Source: Posidonia oceanica (Eukaryota; Streptophyta; Magnoliopsida; Alismatales; Posidoniaceae). From it: DNA of 64,000 nt. The position numbers and the translations under genes are program-made. Positions 10,533-21,908 of this stretch are shown in pieces (position 1 is the stretch's first letter; each line of letters opens with the position of its first letter). The notes beneath the pieces were generated by a model. It was not told the origin of the DNA, did no database searches, and saw nothing but the letters and a program-made list of their open reading frames with translations. The stretch lies in NCBI GenBank assembly GCA_037176725.1, contig JAZBRS010000074.1:65600001-65664000 (forward strand), given 5' to 3'.

Positions 10533-11633
10533 TGTTGACACCCCATTTTGACAGGCTTGAATCAATTGGAATCTCCTGGTGACTTCTGGATCCAAACCTA
10601 GGTCAAAACTACACATTCCTTTTCATCCTACCCTTCAAAACAAGCCTAAACTTGACCTAAGATTACACCCCTTTTCCTAGCCTAAAACCTATCCAAAAAC
10701 CATAAGAAAACTCACCATCCCCAACTTGGCAAACCTACCCAAATACTTAGAAATTTTCAATCCAAAACCACTCCCAAAAACCCTAGAAAACCTAGGTAAA
10801 ACTACCCTTTTTCTACACCTCAAAACCCTTCCAAAACTTTTGCAAAATTAAACCAAAACCCTAGGTCCAACACTAGAGACTCTAGGCCACACACTCCCCA
10901 AATTTCAGCTCTTCCTAAAACTTCTAACCCCTCCATTTACCTAAATTATCCTTTTCTCTCTCTTGGAATATTCTTTTCTCTCTCCTGATTATCCTCCCTC
11001 TTTTCACCCCCTTCTCTCCCTTCTTCTTGCCTGGCGGTGGGCCCCCCTCGATCGGTTTGGAACACAAACAGTGTTGCTGAGCACATAGACTGCACGTTTA
11101 CTTCCTTGCATTGCATCCCACCACTTAGAGCACACCTATGAGCATTCATTCAAGCATTCATTGGCATTTAGGCATTCAAACTTGCATTTCCCTGCGTATG
11201 CGAGCATAAGCCTAGAAAGACCGATTCTCGGGCGTGTCGGGGGTGCCTAACACCTTCCCCACACGTAACAGGAGTCCTTGCCCAGTCTTTTGGCCCGTAA
11301 TGACCATATTGCCCTTATCCTAGGCATGAGTAATATCATTTGCATTCATTTGCATTTGTTTTCTTTTGCAATGCTTTGCATTGCATCTTTTGCTTGGTTT
11401 TGCGTGTTAAGTCACACATTTCGCCCGATTTTCCTTGTCTCCCGACAATAGACACGCTGGCGACTCTAAATTGTCTTATCTTCTTCTTTTCTTATCTTTT
11501 CTCTCCTATTTTAAGTATTTTCGAGTTGAGCCTTCTTCCTCAGACATAGCTGCTTATAGTGAGCCTGATTCCGATCGGTGCATGCGAGCTTCTGGCAGTG
11601 TGCATGGACGATCTGAACACCAGGATTACTACA
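10533..11633 (+). repeat. 5' LTR of element A, internally deleted
   Basis: It begins TGTTGACACCCC and ends GGATTACTACA, next to the PBS. At only 1.1 kb it is far shorter than its relatives. Its first ~500 bp align with the start of S1 (11962-12650) and its last ~580 bp with the end of S1 (17335-17876). The junction near 11040-11055 marks an internal loss of roughly 4.7 kb of LTR. It retains the GTGCCTAACACCTTCCCC hairpin (11233-11265) and the PBS-like motif (11458-11467). Confidence 0.85.
11233..11265 (+). other. Conserved LTR hairpin block
   Basis: The stretch folds as CGTGT-c-GGGGGTG / CCTAA / CACCTTCCCC-ACACG. The same 33-nt block is in S1 (17522-17554), A's 3' LTR (30311-30343) and S2 (48343-48375, minus). 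The inner part is also in the LTRs at 222-255, 4972-5004 and about 57090-57125 (minus). It lies about 370-400 bp from the LTR 3' end. Confidence 0.6.
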
Positions 11634-11634
11634 G

Positions 11635-11653
11635 TGGCGACTCCGCTGGGGAT
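11635..11653 (+). other. Primer-binding site of element A (tRNA-Arg)
   Basis: TGGCGACTCCGCTGGGGAT is complementary to the 3' end of plant tRNA-Arg(ACG) including CCA, as recalled for this tRNA. It sits one base after the LTR end. This primer choice is typical of Ogre/Tat elements. Confidence 0.85.
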
Positions 11654-11961
11654 GCTAGACTCCGACTTTCGTTTTTGGCTTTTCGCTCGCCGCTTTTGCA
11701 GTTCTGCTTGCCTTCGTTTGCCTCTTTGCCTGTTTTGGTCACTCTTCTGTGCAAACTCCTAGCAAGTCGCCTCGTGGCTACTCTGCTCAGGTTTTGCACC
11801 TCCTTTGCCTTGGTTTGTGCTCTGTCTTGCTCTGCTTTGCCTCTGTTGCTTGTTTACTTGCTTATTTCCTTGCTTCTGCTCTTATTTACTTTACAGCTTA
11901 CCTGTCTTTACTTTCTTTATCTTGCTTACTTATTGTTGCTTTATTTTCTACACAATGCATG
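11654..11961 (+). other. Element A leader, first part
   Basis: This is T/C-rich untranslated sequence, TTGCTTGC-like throughout. It is interrupted after GCATG (11957-11961) by solo LTR S1 and resumes at 17877. I see no gene in it. Confidence 0.7.
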
Positions 11962-13899
11962 TGTTGACACCCCATTTCGACAAGGCTGAATTGGCAGATC
12001 TCTCTGGCGGCTAGGAAAAATCCAAAATTACACCTTTCTCTTCACCCTTCCTTTCAAATCAAAACCCCACCTCAAACCTCAAAACCAAACCTAGAACTAC
12101 ACCCATTTTCTAACCCAGAGAACCACCCCAAAACCCTCTCAAAACCTTACCCTGAAACCATCCAAGACCTTACCCTAAAACCATCCAAATGCAAGTCCAA
12201 ATCCACACCTCTCCCTTTCTCTTTCCCTCCAAAACAAGCCCAAACTCAACCTAGGATCACACCCATCTCCCGAATCCAAAAACTAACCAAAAACCATAGG
12301 AAAACTCACCATCCCTGACTTAACAAACCCACCAAAAATCTTAGAAACTTTCAAACCAAAACCACTCCCAAAAATCCTAGGAAACTTAGGCAAAACAACC
12401 CTTTTTCTATACCTCAAAACCCTTCCAAAACTTTCTCAAAACCAAACCAAAACCTTAGGTCACACACTAGAGACCCTAGACTGCACGCCCACCAAATTTC
12501 ACCCCTTTTTGAAACCTCTAAGACCTCCATTTACCCAAATTATCCTTTTCTCTCTCCTAGATTATTCTTTTCTCTCTCCTCTCTCTCTCTCCTGATTATC
12601 CTCCTTCTTTTCACCTCCTTTTCTCCCTCTTTTTTGTCTGGCTGTGGGCCCCCATTGTGCTCCTATCTGTTCTCAATCTTATTCCTATTTTTATCTTATT
12701 TTTACTATTTTCTTTGATTTTCAAAAAATTATTTTCCTTCAACTCCTCTCTTTCCTATTTATCCCTCCATTTATCCCTTTTCCTTTCCTTTCTAATTTCC
12801 TCTTCTCCTCTCTTACTAAACCCCTAAAAAACCTTTAAAAACATTTAAAACTCTAAAATAAAAGAAAAACAAATCAGAACCGTAAGAAAAATAATTAAAA
12901 AACTTAAACAAACATTTAAAAACAAAAACCTAACTAAATCAAACTAAAACCAGAAACCAAGAATGCAAGCTAAAAAATGCAAAACAAACAAAAAGAAAAT
13001 GCTATAAAATCAAAGAAAAAACCAAGATATAATCAAAACAAGCTAGAGTAAAAACTCTACTAAAAACAATCAAAAAATAAATCCTAAAAAGAAAGAAAAC
13101 AACTTAAAATACTAAGGCAAGTAATCAAAAAAAAAAGGGGGAAAACTTAACTTGACAATTCTAAAAGAAACAATTTGAAAACTTAATTGAAAAGAAAAAA
13201 AAAAAACAATCAAAAATTTGAAAATGCTTAATTAAACAAGAAAAACTTAACTAAAAAATATTAAAAGAATCCAACAAACAAAATCAAATTTAAAACAAAA
13301 CTTAAACAAAACCCTAAAAAAAGATTAAAATCGAAAGCTAAAACTCTCCCTAGTTAATTTAAAAACGATCTTTAAAAAAACCTAATCAAAAATTCCAAAG
13401 ACTTAACAAGAAAAACATAACTGAAAGACAATTTAAACATTTAACAAACATTTAAACAAAAATCAAAAAACCACTGAAAGAAAACTCAAAATCCTAATCA
13501 AAACTAAAACTCCTTAATTCTAAAATCCTAATTAAAAACAACCATTAAAAAACCTAATCTAAAAATCCTAACTTGGGCAATCACCTTAGAGTCTTTTTAT
13601 TTTTATTCCCATTTTATTTTATTTTATTCCTTTTTATCCTTCTTCTTTCTCCTCTTTCTTTCCTTTTCTTCCTTCTTCCCTTTCTTTTCTACCTCTCCTT
13701 CTTTTGGTCCAGCCCATCTGACCCAACTCTTCCCCTCCTTCTTTCCTTCTTTCTTTATTTCTTTCTTTTTGCTTCAAGCCCACAGCCCACACGTTTTCCC
13801 CTCCTCTTTCCCTCCTTCTCTTCTTCTTCTTCTTCTTCCATTCTTCTCCCTCTCTCTCAGATGAAAACGACAGACCTCCTTCCCCTCTTTTCAAACCTT

Positions 13900-15012
13900 G
13901 CCTGACACCACCATGGACTTCCCAACCTCACTCCCATACCCTGTGGCCACCAGACCAGCCCTCCATCACTCCCATGCATCGCCACCCAAAGACCAAGACT
14001 CATTCTTCCTCCCTCTGACCAGAAATTTCAGTGGAAAGAAGGAGATCAAAACCAAAAAATTTGGATTCAAACGAGCGAGAGGCACACACACCCTCAAGCC
14101 CAGAACCTCTAGCTTCGCTTCCCCACTTCCAGAAGCCAAAAACCACCACGAATCACCTCTGAATCGACCTCTGAAAAGCTTCAGCACCCAACTCCATCAG
14201 AACGACCTTCTCCATTGCAAATCCACCACTACAAGCCTCCTAAAATCCCAGAACTTGGCATCTAGATTCACCAGAACCCCACCTTCCCAGAACATCCAAA
14301 ATCGCATCCAGAAACCTCCCACACTCCCCACATTCCACTACAAACACTTGGGTCCCATTTTTGCCCGAAAACTTCAAACTTCCATAACTCCCTCCACGCT
14401 CAGTGGAATTCACTTCCGTTTCTTCCCACGCACTCCCCAGACAACCACCTAGCCGCCCATGCCCTTGGCTTGGCCTGGAACGCCACACATCGCTGTACCC
14501 ACCTCAGCCTTCACAGCAAGAGGTTGACTGGACCAGATCTTGCTCCGGGCTGTAGAATGCGCTTTTGGAAGCTCTGTCATCCTCCTTGGATCTCCGACGA
14601 TGTCCCCGAGCCACCCCAGCAGCAGCAGCCGCCTCTCCGCGCCGTCTCCACCTCCCTCCGGCCGACCGAAAGCCACCTAGGTGGGTGGCCATCTCCTGTG
14701 CGCGTGAGGGGTGAAGGAACCTTCCTCCGGATTCTCCTCTTCCTCCTCTAGCTCCTCGGCCTCTCCCCGAGGCTTTTCGTCGCCTGTGCCGCCCACACGA
14801 GCTCGCCAAAGTCACCTTCTTCTCCGGCGCCGGTCGCCGGTGCTCCAACAGCAGCTGCACTCCCGCGCGCCTCCGCCGCCGCCGACGCCTCGCCGGACCT
14901 CCCCCGCCTCCGCCACACCACGCCGGACGCCCCCGCACCATTCCCACGCTGCGTTGACCCCTCCTCCGCCGGTCCAGAGAAATCGCCGGCGAAGCTCCAG
15001 CCTTCTCCACTG
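13900..15012 (+). other. GC-rich, coding-like island in S1 (not a gene)
   Basis: Open frames exist on both strands with Pro/Ser/Arg-rich translations, but none matches a domain I know. An equivalent GC-rich island is in S2 (about 50725-51830, minus), in A's 3' LTR (about 27200-27980), and in the D, C and left-edge LTRs. In S1 it ends at a donor-like TG|GTAAGC-type context (CACTGTAAGC at 15005-15014) followed by T-rich, intron-like sequence. It may be a captured promoter/first-exon segment or the LTR's own CpG-rich promoter. Confidence 0.45.
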
Positions 15013-16395
15013 TAAGCATCCTCTGTTCCTTTTATTTTTATTTTTCCTTTAACTTAGTTCATTTTACTTACATTGCATTGTCATCATTATAAGTTTCTAA
15101 TATTACATCTAGGTCCAGATCAGTTTAAGATTCATGTTATGCTGATTTAAAATCATATTGAATTGCAATTAAAGTCTACATTCTTGCCTATTTGCACTGA
15201 CATCTGCATGCTGTTCATTTTCTTTAGTTGTCTTTTAAATTAAGCCCTGCATGTTTCTGTTATTACATATTGGTCCTCAGTTGTTGTGGTTTAATTTTGT
15301 TTCTTTAGATCTAGTCCAGCAAGTTGCTATATTTGCATATCAGTCCGTTCTTAGTTCAACATAACTTGCTATGCTTTATTGTTTGCCCCAGCATGTTTTT
15401 ATTTTTGCAATTAGGTCCTTTAGTTGTTAAATGCTATCTAAATGCTTGCTGTTATCTTATTAAATTGCTGTTAAGTCCTGATCTTTGCATTATTTGCATC
15501 ATGGTCCTCTGATCTGTTATCAAGCATTCTGTTTGCATCCTTCATTTACTGCATTGCATGCTTAGCTCTTGCTTCCTGATTTTGCACATAGGTCCTCTGC
15601 ATCATGCATAGCATGCATTTAGCTTGCATTTTCTTACAAAATTGCATTTCAACCCTTGCATGTTTTAAAATTGCATATAGATCCTCCATATGATTGCAAA
15701 GCCTATTCCAGTGCATGTTTACCTTATTAGGTTGCATTTTGAACCCTGCATCTTGCAAAATTGCATTCAGACCCCTAAGCTTTCAAAAACCTTGCATAAA
15801 AAGCCCCGAACTTTTCAAAATCTTTGCATTTAGACCCCCATTCTTTCAAAAATTGCATTTAAGTCCCCAATTTTCCGAAAAATCATCCTTAGGTCTTTCC
15901 TTGCATTTTGCACGCATCGCACTCATGCATTCTTGCATTTGGCATTCCTTGCACACACTTAAACACTCTTAGCTCCCATTCACAGGAAAGGACCTGTTTT
16001 GCACACCCCTAGGACCTCCTTTACATTTAGATCCATTCTTCTCCCCTGTTCTGTCCCCTCTGCCTTGAAGCTGGGATATCTTCCGATCCGACCGTTGGAT
16101 CTTCTCAACCAAGCTACCTGGACGACCCCGGCGGAGCGCTCTTCAGCATGGACCAAGCAGATCTCGGATCAGGCTTCAGATTTCCTAGGTAAGTCCTTCT
16201 GAACCCCTGCACGGCATTCATTTGCACACCATTTGCATTGCATGCATCGTTTTCGCTTTCTGTTTCCTCGAACATGTAGAATAGGACTTCCTCTTCTTAT
16301 CTATCAGCTCTGCTCCCCTTTTTCGCGTATTCCCAAGTGCTTTGTGTTGTGTTTCCCCTGGATTCACCACTAATTACAACTTTCTTCCCCCTTTT

Positions 16396-16447
16396 CCACA
16401 ATCTGATCGCACTGCGAGCTTTGGGCAGCGTGCGAGAAATATTGTGG
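16396..16447 (+). other. Conserved LTR stem-loop with covarying stem
   Basis: CCACAAT at 16396 pairs with ATTGTGG at 16441. Orthologous positions read CCACGAT/ATCGTGG in A's 3' LTR (29513-29564) and CCACGATC/GATCGTGG in S2 (49167-49218). An inner TGCGAGC/GCGTGCGA-type arm is shared. The paired change at the stem supports a structured RNA or a palindromic DNA site. Confidence 0.55.
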
Positions 16448-16656
16448 GACGGTTTAGTGGGAAACTGTTACAAAATGGAGGTGATCCTTCCACTTGCTTA
16501 TTTTCCCCATTGTAGGTCTTCACACCTACTCTGCGTGGCCCTTGGACAGTGTCTGTTCTCACACATGCACTGTTTGCTTCTCCTTTCGCTTCTCTTGTCC
16601 TCTCTTTGCATTTGCATCTGCATGGCTTTGTCGATGTTTTACTCTGCTTTGCTTTT

Positions 16657-17218
16657 GGCACCGTTTCGCGTGCCCGCTTTGCTTTTGGCACCGTTTCGCG
16701 TGCCTGCTTTGTTCTTGGCACCGTTTCGCGTGCTCGCTTCGTTTTCTGGCACCGTCTTGCGTGCCCGCTTCGCTTTTGGCACCGTTTCGCGTGCCCGCTT
16801 CGTTTTCTGGCACCGTTTCGCGTGCCTGCTTTGTTTTGGCACCGTTTCGCGTGCCCGCTCTGTCTTGGCACCGTTTTGCATGCCCGCTTCGTTTTTGGCA
16901 CCGTTTCGCATGCCCGCTCTGCTTTTGGCACCATTTTGCGTGCCCGCTTTGTTTTGGCACCGTTTTGCGTGCCCGACTTGTCTTCTGGCACCGTTTCACG
17001 TGCCTGCTTTGTTTTCTACACCGTTTCGCGTGCCTGCTTTGTTTTCTGCACCGTTTCGCGTGCCTGCTTTGTTTTCTGCACCGTTTCGCGTGCCGCTTTG
17101 TCTTTTTGCACCGTTTTGCGTGCCGCTTTGCTTTCTCGCATTGTTTTGCGTGCCGATCTTGTTTTCTTGCACTGTTTTGCGTGCCGCTTCCGCTTCTCGC
17201 ACTGTTTCGCGTGTCTTA
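16657..17218 (+). repeat. 30-bp minisatellite, ~19 copies
   Basis: The unit is about 29-31 bp, GGCACCGTTTCGCGTGCC followed by CGCTTTGTTTT. The first part is a near palindrome (GGCAC/GTGCC). A's 3' LTR has about 8 copies (29772-30005) and S2 about 10 (48645-48957, minus). The unit lacks stops, so long open frames appear in several frames on both strands. They are artefacts of the repeat. Confidence 0.85.
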
Positions 17219-17521
17219 TGCCGTTTCCTTTGCATGTCGCTTGCATTGCTTGGTTTTTACCATCGTTTTGCTTTTTCGCTTGCATTTGCATATAGGGCAG
17301 TGATGCTTACTGCCTGGAGTTCTCACGAGCCAGGTTTCGCCCGGTTCGGAACACGGACAGCGTTGCTGAGCACTTAGACTGCACGTTTACTTTCCTGCTT
17401 TGCTTCCCACCACTTAGAGCACACCTATGAGCATTCATTTAGGCATTCATTGGCATTTAGGCATTCAAACCTGCATATCCCTGCGTATGCGAGCGTAAGC
17501 CTAGAAAGACCGATTCTCGGG

Positions 17522-17554
17522 CGTGTCGGGGGTGCCTAACACCTTCCCCGCACG
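17522..17554 (+). other. Conserved LTR hairpin block (S1 copy)
   Basis: It is identical to the block at 11233-11265 except for one outer-stem base, a G in place of A, which leaves a wobble pair with U. The PBS-like TGGCGACTCT follows at 17747-17756. Confidence 0.6.
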
Positions 17555-17876
17555 TAACAGGAGTCCTTGCCCAGTCTTTTGGCCCGCAATGACCATATTG
17601 CCCTTATCCTAGGCATGAGTCATCTCATTTGCATTCATTTGCATTTGTTTTCCTTCGCATTGCTTTGCTTCGCATTTCTTGCTTGGTTTTGCGTGTTAAC
17701 TCACGCATTTCCCCCGGTTTACCTTGTCTCCCGATAATAGACACGGTGGCGACTCTAAATTGTCTTATCTTCTTCTTTTCTTATTTTTCTCCTCTGTTTT
17801 AAGTGTTTTCGAGTTGAGCCCTCCTCCTCGGACTTAGCCGTTAATAGTAAGCCTGATTCTGATTGGGATTACTACA

Positions 17877-18880
17877 GCATGTCTACATACTTGTTTGGCA
17901 ACAATGCATGCTTTTTGAATGATAAATGCTTCTTTCACACATTTGCTATGTCACTACACATGCACATGCCCTGTATATATGCCTTTTGACATGATGAATG
18001 CTTTTCCTTTCACTATCATGCTCACGAACACTCGCACATGCCATGCACTTGCCTCTTGATATGTTGTATGCTGTTTGCTTGCCTTATTTGACTGATTTTC
18101 TTCCCTTTCGCACATGCGATGCCTAGGATCGTAGAGACTGTTTGCTCTCCCTGTGGTTAACTAAAAATGGCAAGTAAAAAGAACTTCTAGGAGCAATTAG
18201 AGACTTCAAACAATCTTGCACCCCATTGGTCTAATAAAATGTGCAAGATAAAAAACTTTAAGCATTTGCATAAGCATCATATAGGGCATGCATTCTTCTC
18301 ATCTGAGTCTACCCACTAGTTTGCGAAGGAGGGTCCCGACCTCTTGTTCCACCGCTTTTGGCGTGGGTCAAGTCAGTCGGTCTGTCCCCCCTTTGTCCAG
18401 GGGTCGTGTCAGTGTAGTGGAGTGTACTGCCCACGCTTTGGTGGGGTCAGGGCCACCAACGCACCACCCTGTTATTTCCTCAGCTTTGGCTAGGAGTTCG
18501 ATAGGGAGCCTACTTTTTTTGACCTGAGTCGGTGACCCGTACACCTGGGGATACCCGAAGTAGACCACCTACTAGGATACACTAGATAGGTGAGGGGGGC
18601 ATACTAGAAAGCATACATATCATTCATGCCATCTAACTTAACTCATTTGCATCTGTCTTTCAGTTTCTAATCCCTGTTTGTCTCTGTTTGTGTCAGCAGT
18701 GATCGGTAAGTGAGTTCCCCCTCCTGGAGCTTGAGTACCGTCCCTTTCTGACACCCTTGTTGCGACCTTGTTTGCGACCATTCCCTTTTTGAGCTATCCA
18801 CCTTTGCGACGATAGCTCCTATTAGGAATCACCACTTGCATACCCGTCGTAGCTCTATTCTCACGCGCTCTAGGTCAGCA
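17877..18880 (+). other. Element A leader, second part
   Basis: Untranslated sequence resumes after the GCATG duplication and runs to the gag ATG. The segment 18290-18590 is shared with the leaders of C (55845-56125, minus) and D (3745-4045, minus), with blocks such as CCACGC and TGACCTGAGTCGGTGACCC. The part just before gag (18750-18880) matches C's leader across the B insertion point. Conservation without a reading frame suggests a packaging or translation signal. Confidence 0.7.
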
Positions 18881-20374
18881 ATGGCCCAGTACGTCAGTGA
18901 GCCTCTCTTTACTCCTGTCACGGAGGGTGTTTCTGCTCTGGCTCCTCCGGTTGCTCCTTCTGCCCCTTTTGTTCCCCCTCTGACGCTAGGGTTTCCTCCC
19001 CTGAAGCCTCTAGGATCTCAGTAAGCCCCGGGACACTGGCAAGCATCTCTTCCTCTGGATCCGGTAGCCGAGTCTATCTTGATGACTGTTACTCGCGTTT
19101 CGGAGACGCCATTGCCCCCTACTTCCCAGGGATACGTCGCCTTTGACATCCCTCCTACCGCTGCTGCGACTTTTGCTATAGTGCCTACTCCTCCTGGACA
19201 GTCTATGTCCGTGCCATTTGCTTCTCAATCCTCGCCGGCACTGCACTTCAGCGTTCCTGCTGACGGAATGCCTGAGGCTCAGTACCAGCACCTGATGGAG
19301 CTTGCCTGGAGACTGCAGGGCATGGCTCTATCGGTTCATCCCTCCTGTGCTCCAGTCGTTCCTGAGGTTCCTTTGAGGCCAGTTCCTGCATTTCATGCAT
19401 CTACCTCCACACCTCCGCCTCGACCATCGTCTCAACTACTTACGGTTCCGACGATGGGGGCCCGTTTACCGCCTCCTTCTGCATAACACTCAGCACAGCA
19501 TGCTCCTCTTCCCCATGGTGGTCAGTCCTTTGGGCTGGCTGGAGCCCAGTACTCCACTGGCTCGCTGTCTGGCACCCCGCCTGTACAGCAACTGGTGCTC
19601 CAGCATACTACCCCTCCCACAGCACAGCATGTCCTCTACCCTCCTCCCTTGCATCAGGCCCAGAATCGTGCATTCATCCTTGCATACACAGTTCCCCAGC
19701 ACGGATACGTCGGCCATCCCGTTGCTCCACCAGGCGACGCTATGGTAGATCCGGAGGAGCACTTAGGTGCGACCCATTTGGTGTATGTGCTCACTACCCC
19801 TGCCGATCCCTCTCCTATGGCAGCAAATCCAGACCCCATCAACAACCAGGTGGACGTCTTGGAGAAGGCACTACGACTAGTGCAGGGTACTGAGCACCAG
19901 ACCTACCAATTTCGGGACCTCTGTTGCTTTCCAGAGGCAGTACTCCCTCTGAAGTTCAAAATCCTGGACTTCAAGAAATACAATGGTAGGGGCTGCCCCA
20001 TAGCACACCGGAAGGCGTATTGCGGTGATCTCGCTCAACTTCAGGCTGACGAGAGGTTGCTGATCCGCCTATTCCAGAAGAGCTTGACTGGGCCAGCGCT
20101 CAAGTGGTTCACATCGCTTGATATGTCAGCCATCAAGACTTGGAACGACCTCAGTCAGGCATTCCTGGAACAGTACTCCTTCAACCTCGATCTAGTCCCA
20201 AAGCGGGCGGACTTGATCGCAATTAAGCAGAATTCCAGCGAGCCGTTCGGGGAGTACGTCGGCCGCTGGCGCACCCTTGCTTCACACGTCCGAAATAGAC
20301 CCTCTGACGAGGAGTCTATTGAGATCGTTATCAAAGGGACGCAACCATCTCTTGGAACTCTGCTTAGCATCTAG
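18881..20374 (+). pseudogene. gag: Element A gag (capsid), decayed
   Basis: The start is ATGGCC at 18881, supported by the matching ATG in element C at 7659. An in-frame TAA follows at 19022 and later parts shift frame (19079-19486, then 19595-20374). The last segment holds the plant Ty3/gypsy capsid region, including FKILDFKKYNG, GPALKWF and EYVGRWR-like motifs. Gag packages the element RNA in cytoplasmic particles. The copy cannot make a full-length protein. Confidence 0.85.
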
Positions 20375-21681
20375 CAGTCACTACTTTTGCAGCACTTATC
20401 TGAGCTGGAGCGCGCGTGGAGAGTTCTTTGCGGAGTGGCAACTTCCCGGCTGTCTATGTGTTCGCTAAGCAGGCCACGATCAGCAGTAATAGTGCCAACA
20501 GTAGCACCTCCAACAACAACAGCGGCAGCAGCAACAACCGTCCAAAGAAGAAGGACTTGCCGAAAACCGCTGTTGCATTCGTTGACTCTCCTGCTGTGCC
20601 TGTTCACTTGCCGTCCCGGCCTGCCCCAGCTTAGATGGTGTATGCTCCTGCACCTAGGAATCCACCCACACCACAGATCACAACCACCGCTAGACTGGTC
20701 TACCCCACCGCACCGGTTCAGCAAGGCTCATACCAGAGGCAAAGAAGGCCACCCACTGAGAAGCGGAAATTCGCCCCATTGGTGGAACCGCTCACGGTTA
20801 TCTTGCCGAAGGTTGCATCGCTCCTGAGGTTCTCGGAGGTTCGCCCGCCCCCAAATCCTTTGCCGCATTGGTTTAAGGTGAACCTCTTCTGCAATTTCCA
20901 TTGAAGCGTTGGGCATTTGAAGGACAATTGCTACTCCCTGCAGAACGCTATTCAGGATCTAATCGAAATAGGAACGATTGTGATTGACATGCATGAGGCA
21001 TCCACTCAAGCACACACACATGCATCTGCACATTCAGCTGTTCCCCTTCATTCTGGCATCATCCACCAACCTCTACCGGAGCACACTTATCCAGGAGGGG
21101 CAGGAACCTCAGGCATTCATTCTGTCTTTCCTTCTGGGCCTACTACCTCTGTTGTAGACCCCTTTGATCTTATTTCCGATATCTCTGAGCCTTTCCCTAT
21201 CAATCTCTATCTTGCGGCAGTTGCCGGCTCCGAGTCGGGAGTTCACATGATCTGACCGCGTGCCAGGCCGGAGCGCCCCTTCGCGCCCCTTGCTGTGCTT
21301 CCTCAGGCTCAACCCCCTGTACACCTCCTAGCTAGGGCCCAGCCTAGATCCCCTATCCACCTCTTAGGACGGCCTCAGCTAGAATCCCCCATACATCTTC
21401 TAGGCAGACCTCAGTCAGCCCCTGCCTTCCCACCCCAACAACCTTATCATTTAGATAGACCTCAATACCCAGTAGGTCCCCTTGTAACCCCTCCTGTGCT
21501 CGCAGCACGTGCTCCGGTGGTTATTGATTTAACCCTGGACACCCATCGCGTCCCTTACAGCTACGCCACGGAAATGTGTGCGGAAGTAACGCGATCAGGG
21601 AGGGTCTACAGACCCCCAGCACCGACAATTAGGCCAAATCACCCTGAACCTGCTATGCCCCACCCTCTAACCAACCCATAG
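20375..21681 (+). pseudogene. Element A gag C-terminus with broken zinc knuckle, and linker
   Basis: A retroviral-type knuckle pattern, C-x2-H then GH-x4-C, is readable at 20893-20955, but a TGA lies right after the first Cys-His pair (20905). Upstream are Ser/Asn- and Pro-rich spacers; downstream (21295-21420) is a short repeated LLGRPQ-type stretch in a Pro-rich linker. A stop at 21679 closes the frame. The nucleic-acid-binding tail of gag is therefore lost in this copy. Confidence 0.65.
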
Positions 21682-21908
21682 TAGATCTGGCCTCAAACCA
21701 ACCTGTAGCAAGCCAAATCCCTACCCAACCTGTAGCGGCCCAATCTCCTGCCACTACCCCTTTAGAGCTTGCCAAAACAACCCCTCCTGCTGCCAAGAAA
21801 AACCAACCCAAAGCAGACATAACCTCCCAACTTAAGAAGGTCAAAGCTGACATTTCCATTTGGGACCTAATCCACACATCTGCCGAACACCGCGAGGCTT
21901 TTCTTCAC

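Larger units (their letters stand above)
11962..17876 (+). repeat. Solo LTR S1, 5.9 kb
   Basis: It begins TGTTGACACCCC and ends GATTACTACA, flanked on both sides by GCATG, a perfect duplication. No PBS follows the right end, where A's leader resumes, so this is a solo LTR left by LTR-LTR recombination. Layout: C/A-rich start, T-rich and A-rich stretches (12640-13560), a pyrimidine microsatellite (about 13610-13860), a GC-rich coding-like island (13900-15012), TTGCATTTAGGTCC-type repeats (15100-15950), a hairpin, a 30-bp minisatellite and the conserved 3' blocks. Solo LTR S2 is the same family, inverted. Confidence 0.9.

Noticed and set aside
13573..13905. 110-codon Phe/Leu-rich frame resembling a membrane protein
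   Set aside because: It is a pyrimidine microsatellite tract in S1; hydrophobicity follows from TTT/CTT/TCC repeats.
16337..17377. Overlapping open frames of 346, 269 and 248 codons on plus and 205 on minus
   Set aside because: They are produced by the stop-free 30-bp minisatellite, which is open in several frames at once; none has a recognisable domain.
17877..18880. S1 plus downstream gag-pol as one element with a 5.9-kb 5' LTR
   Set aside because: S1 has its own perfect GCATG duplication and no PBS at its right end. The PBS is at 11635 after the shorter LTR.
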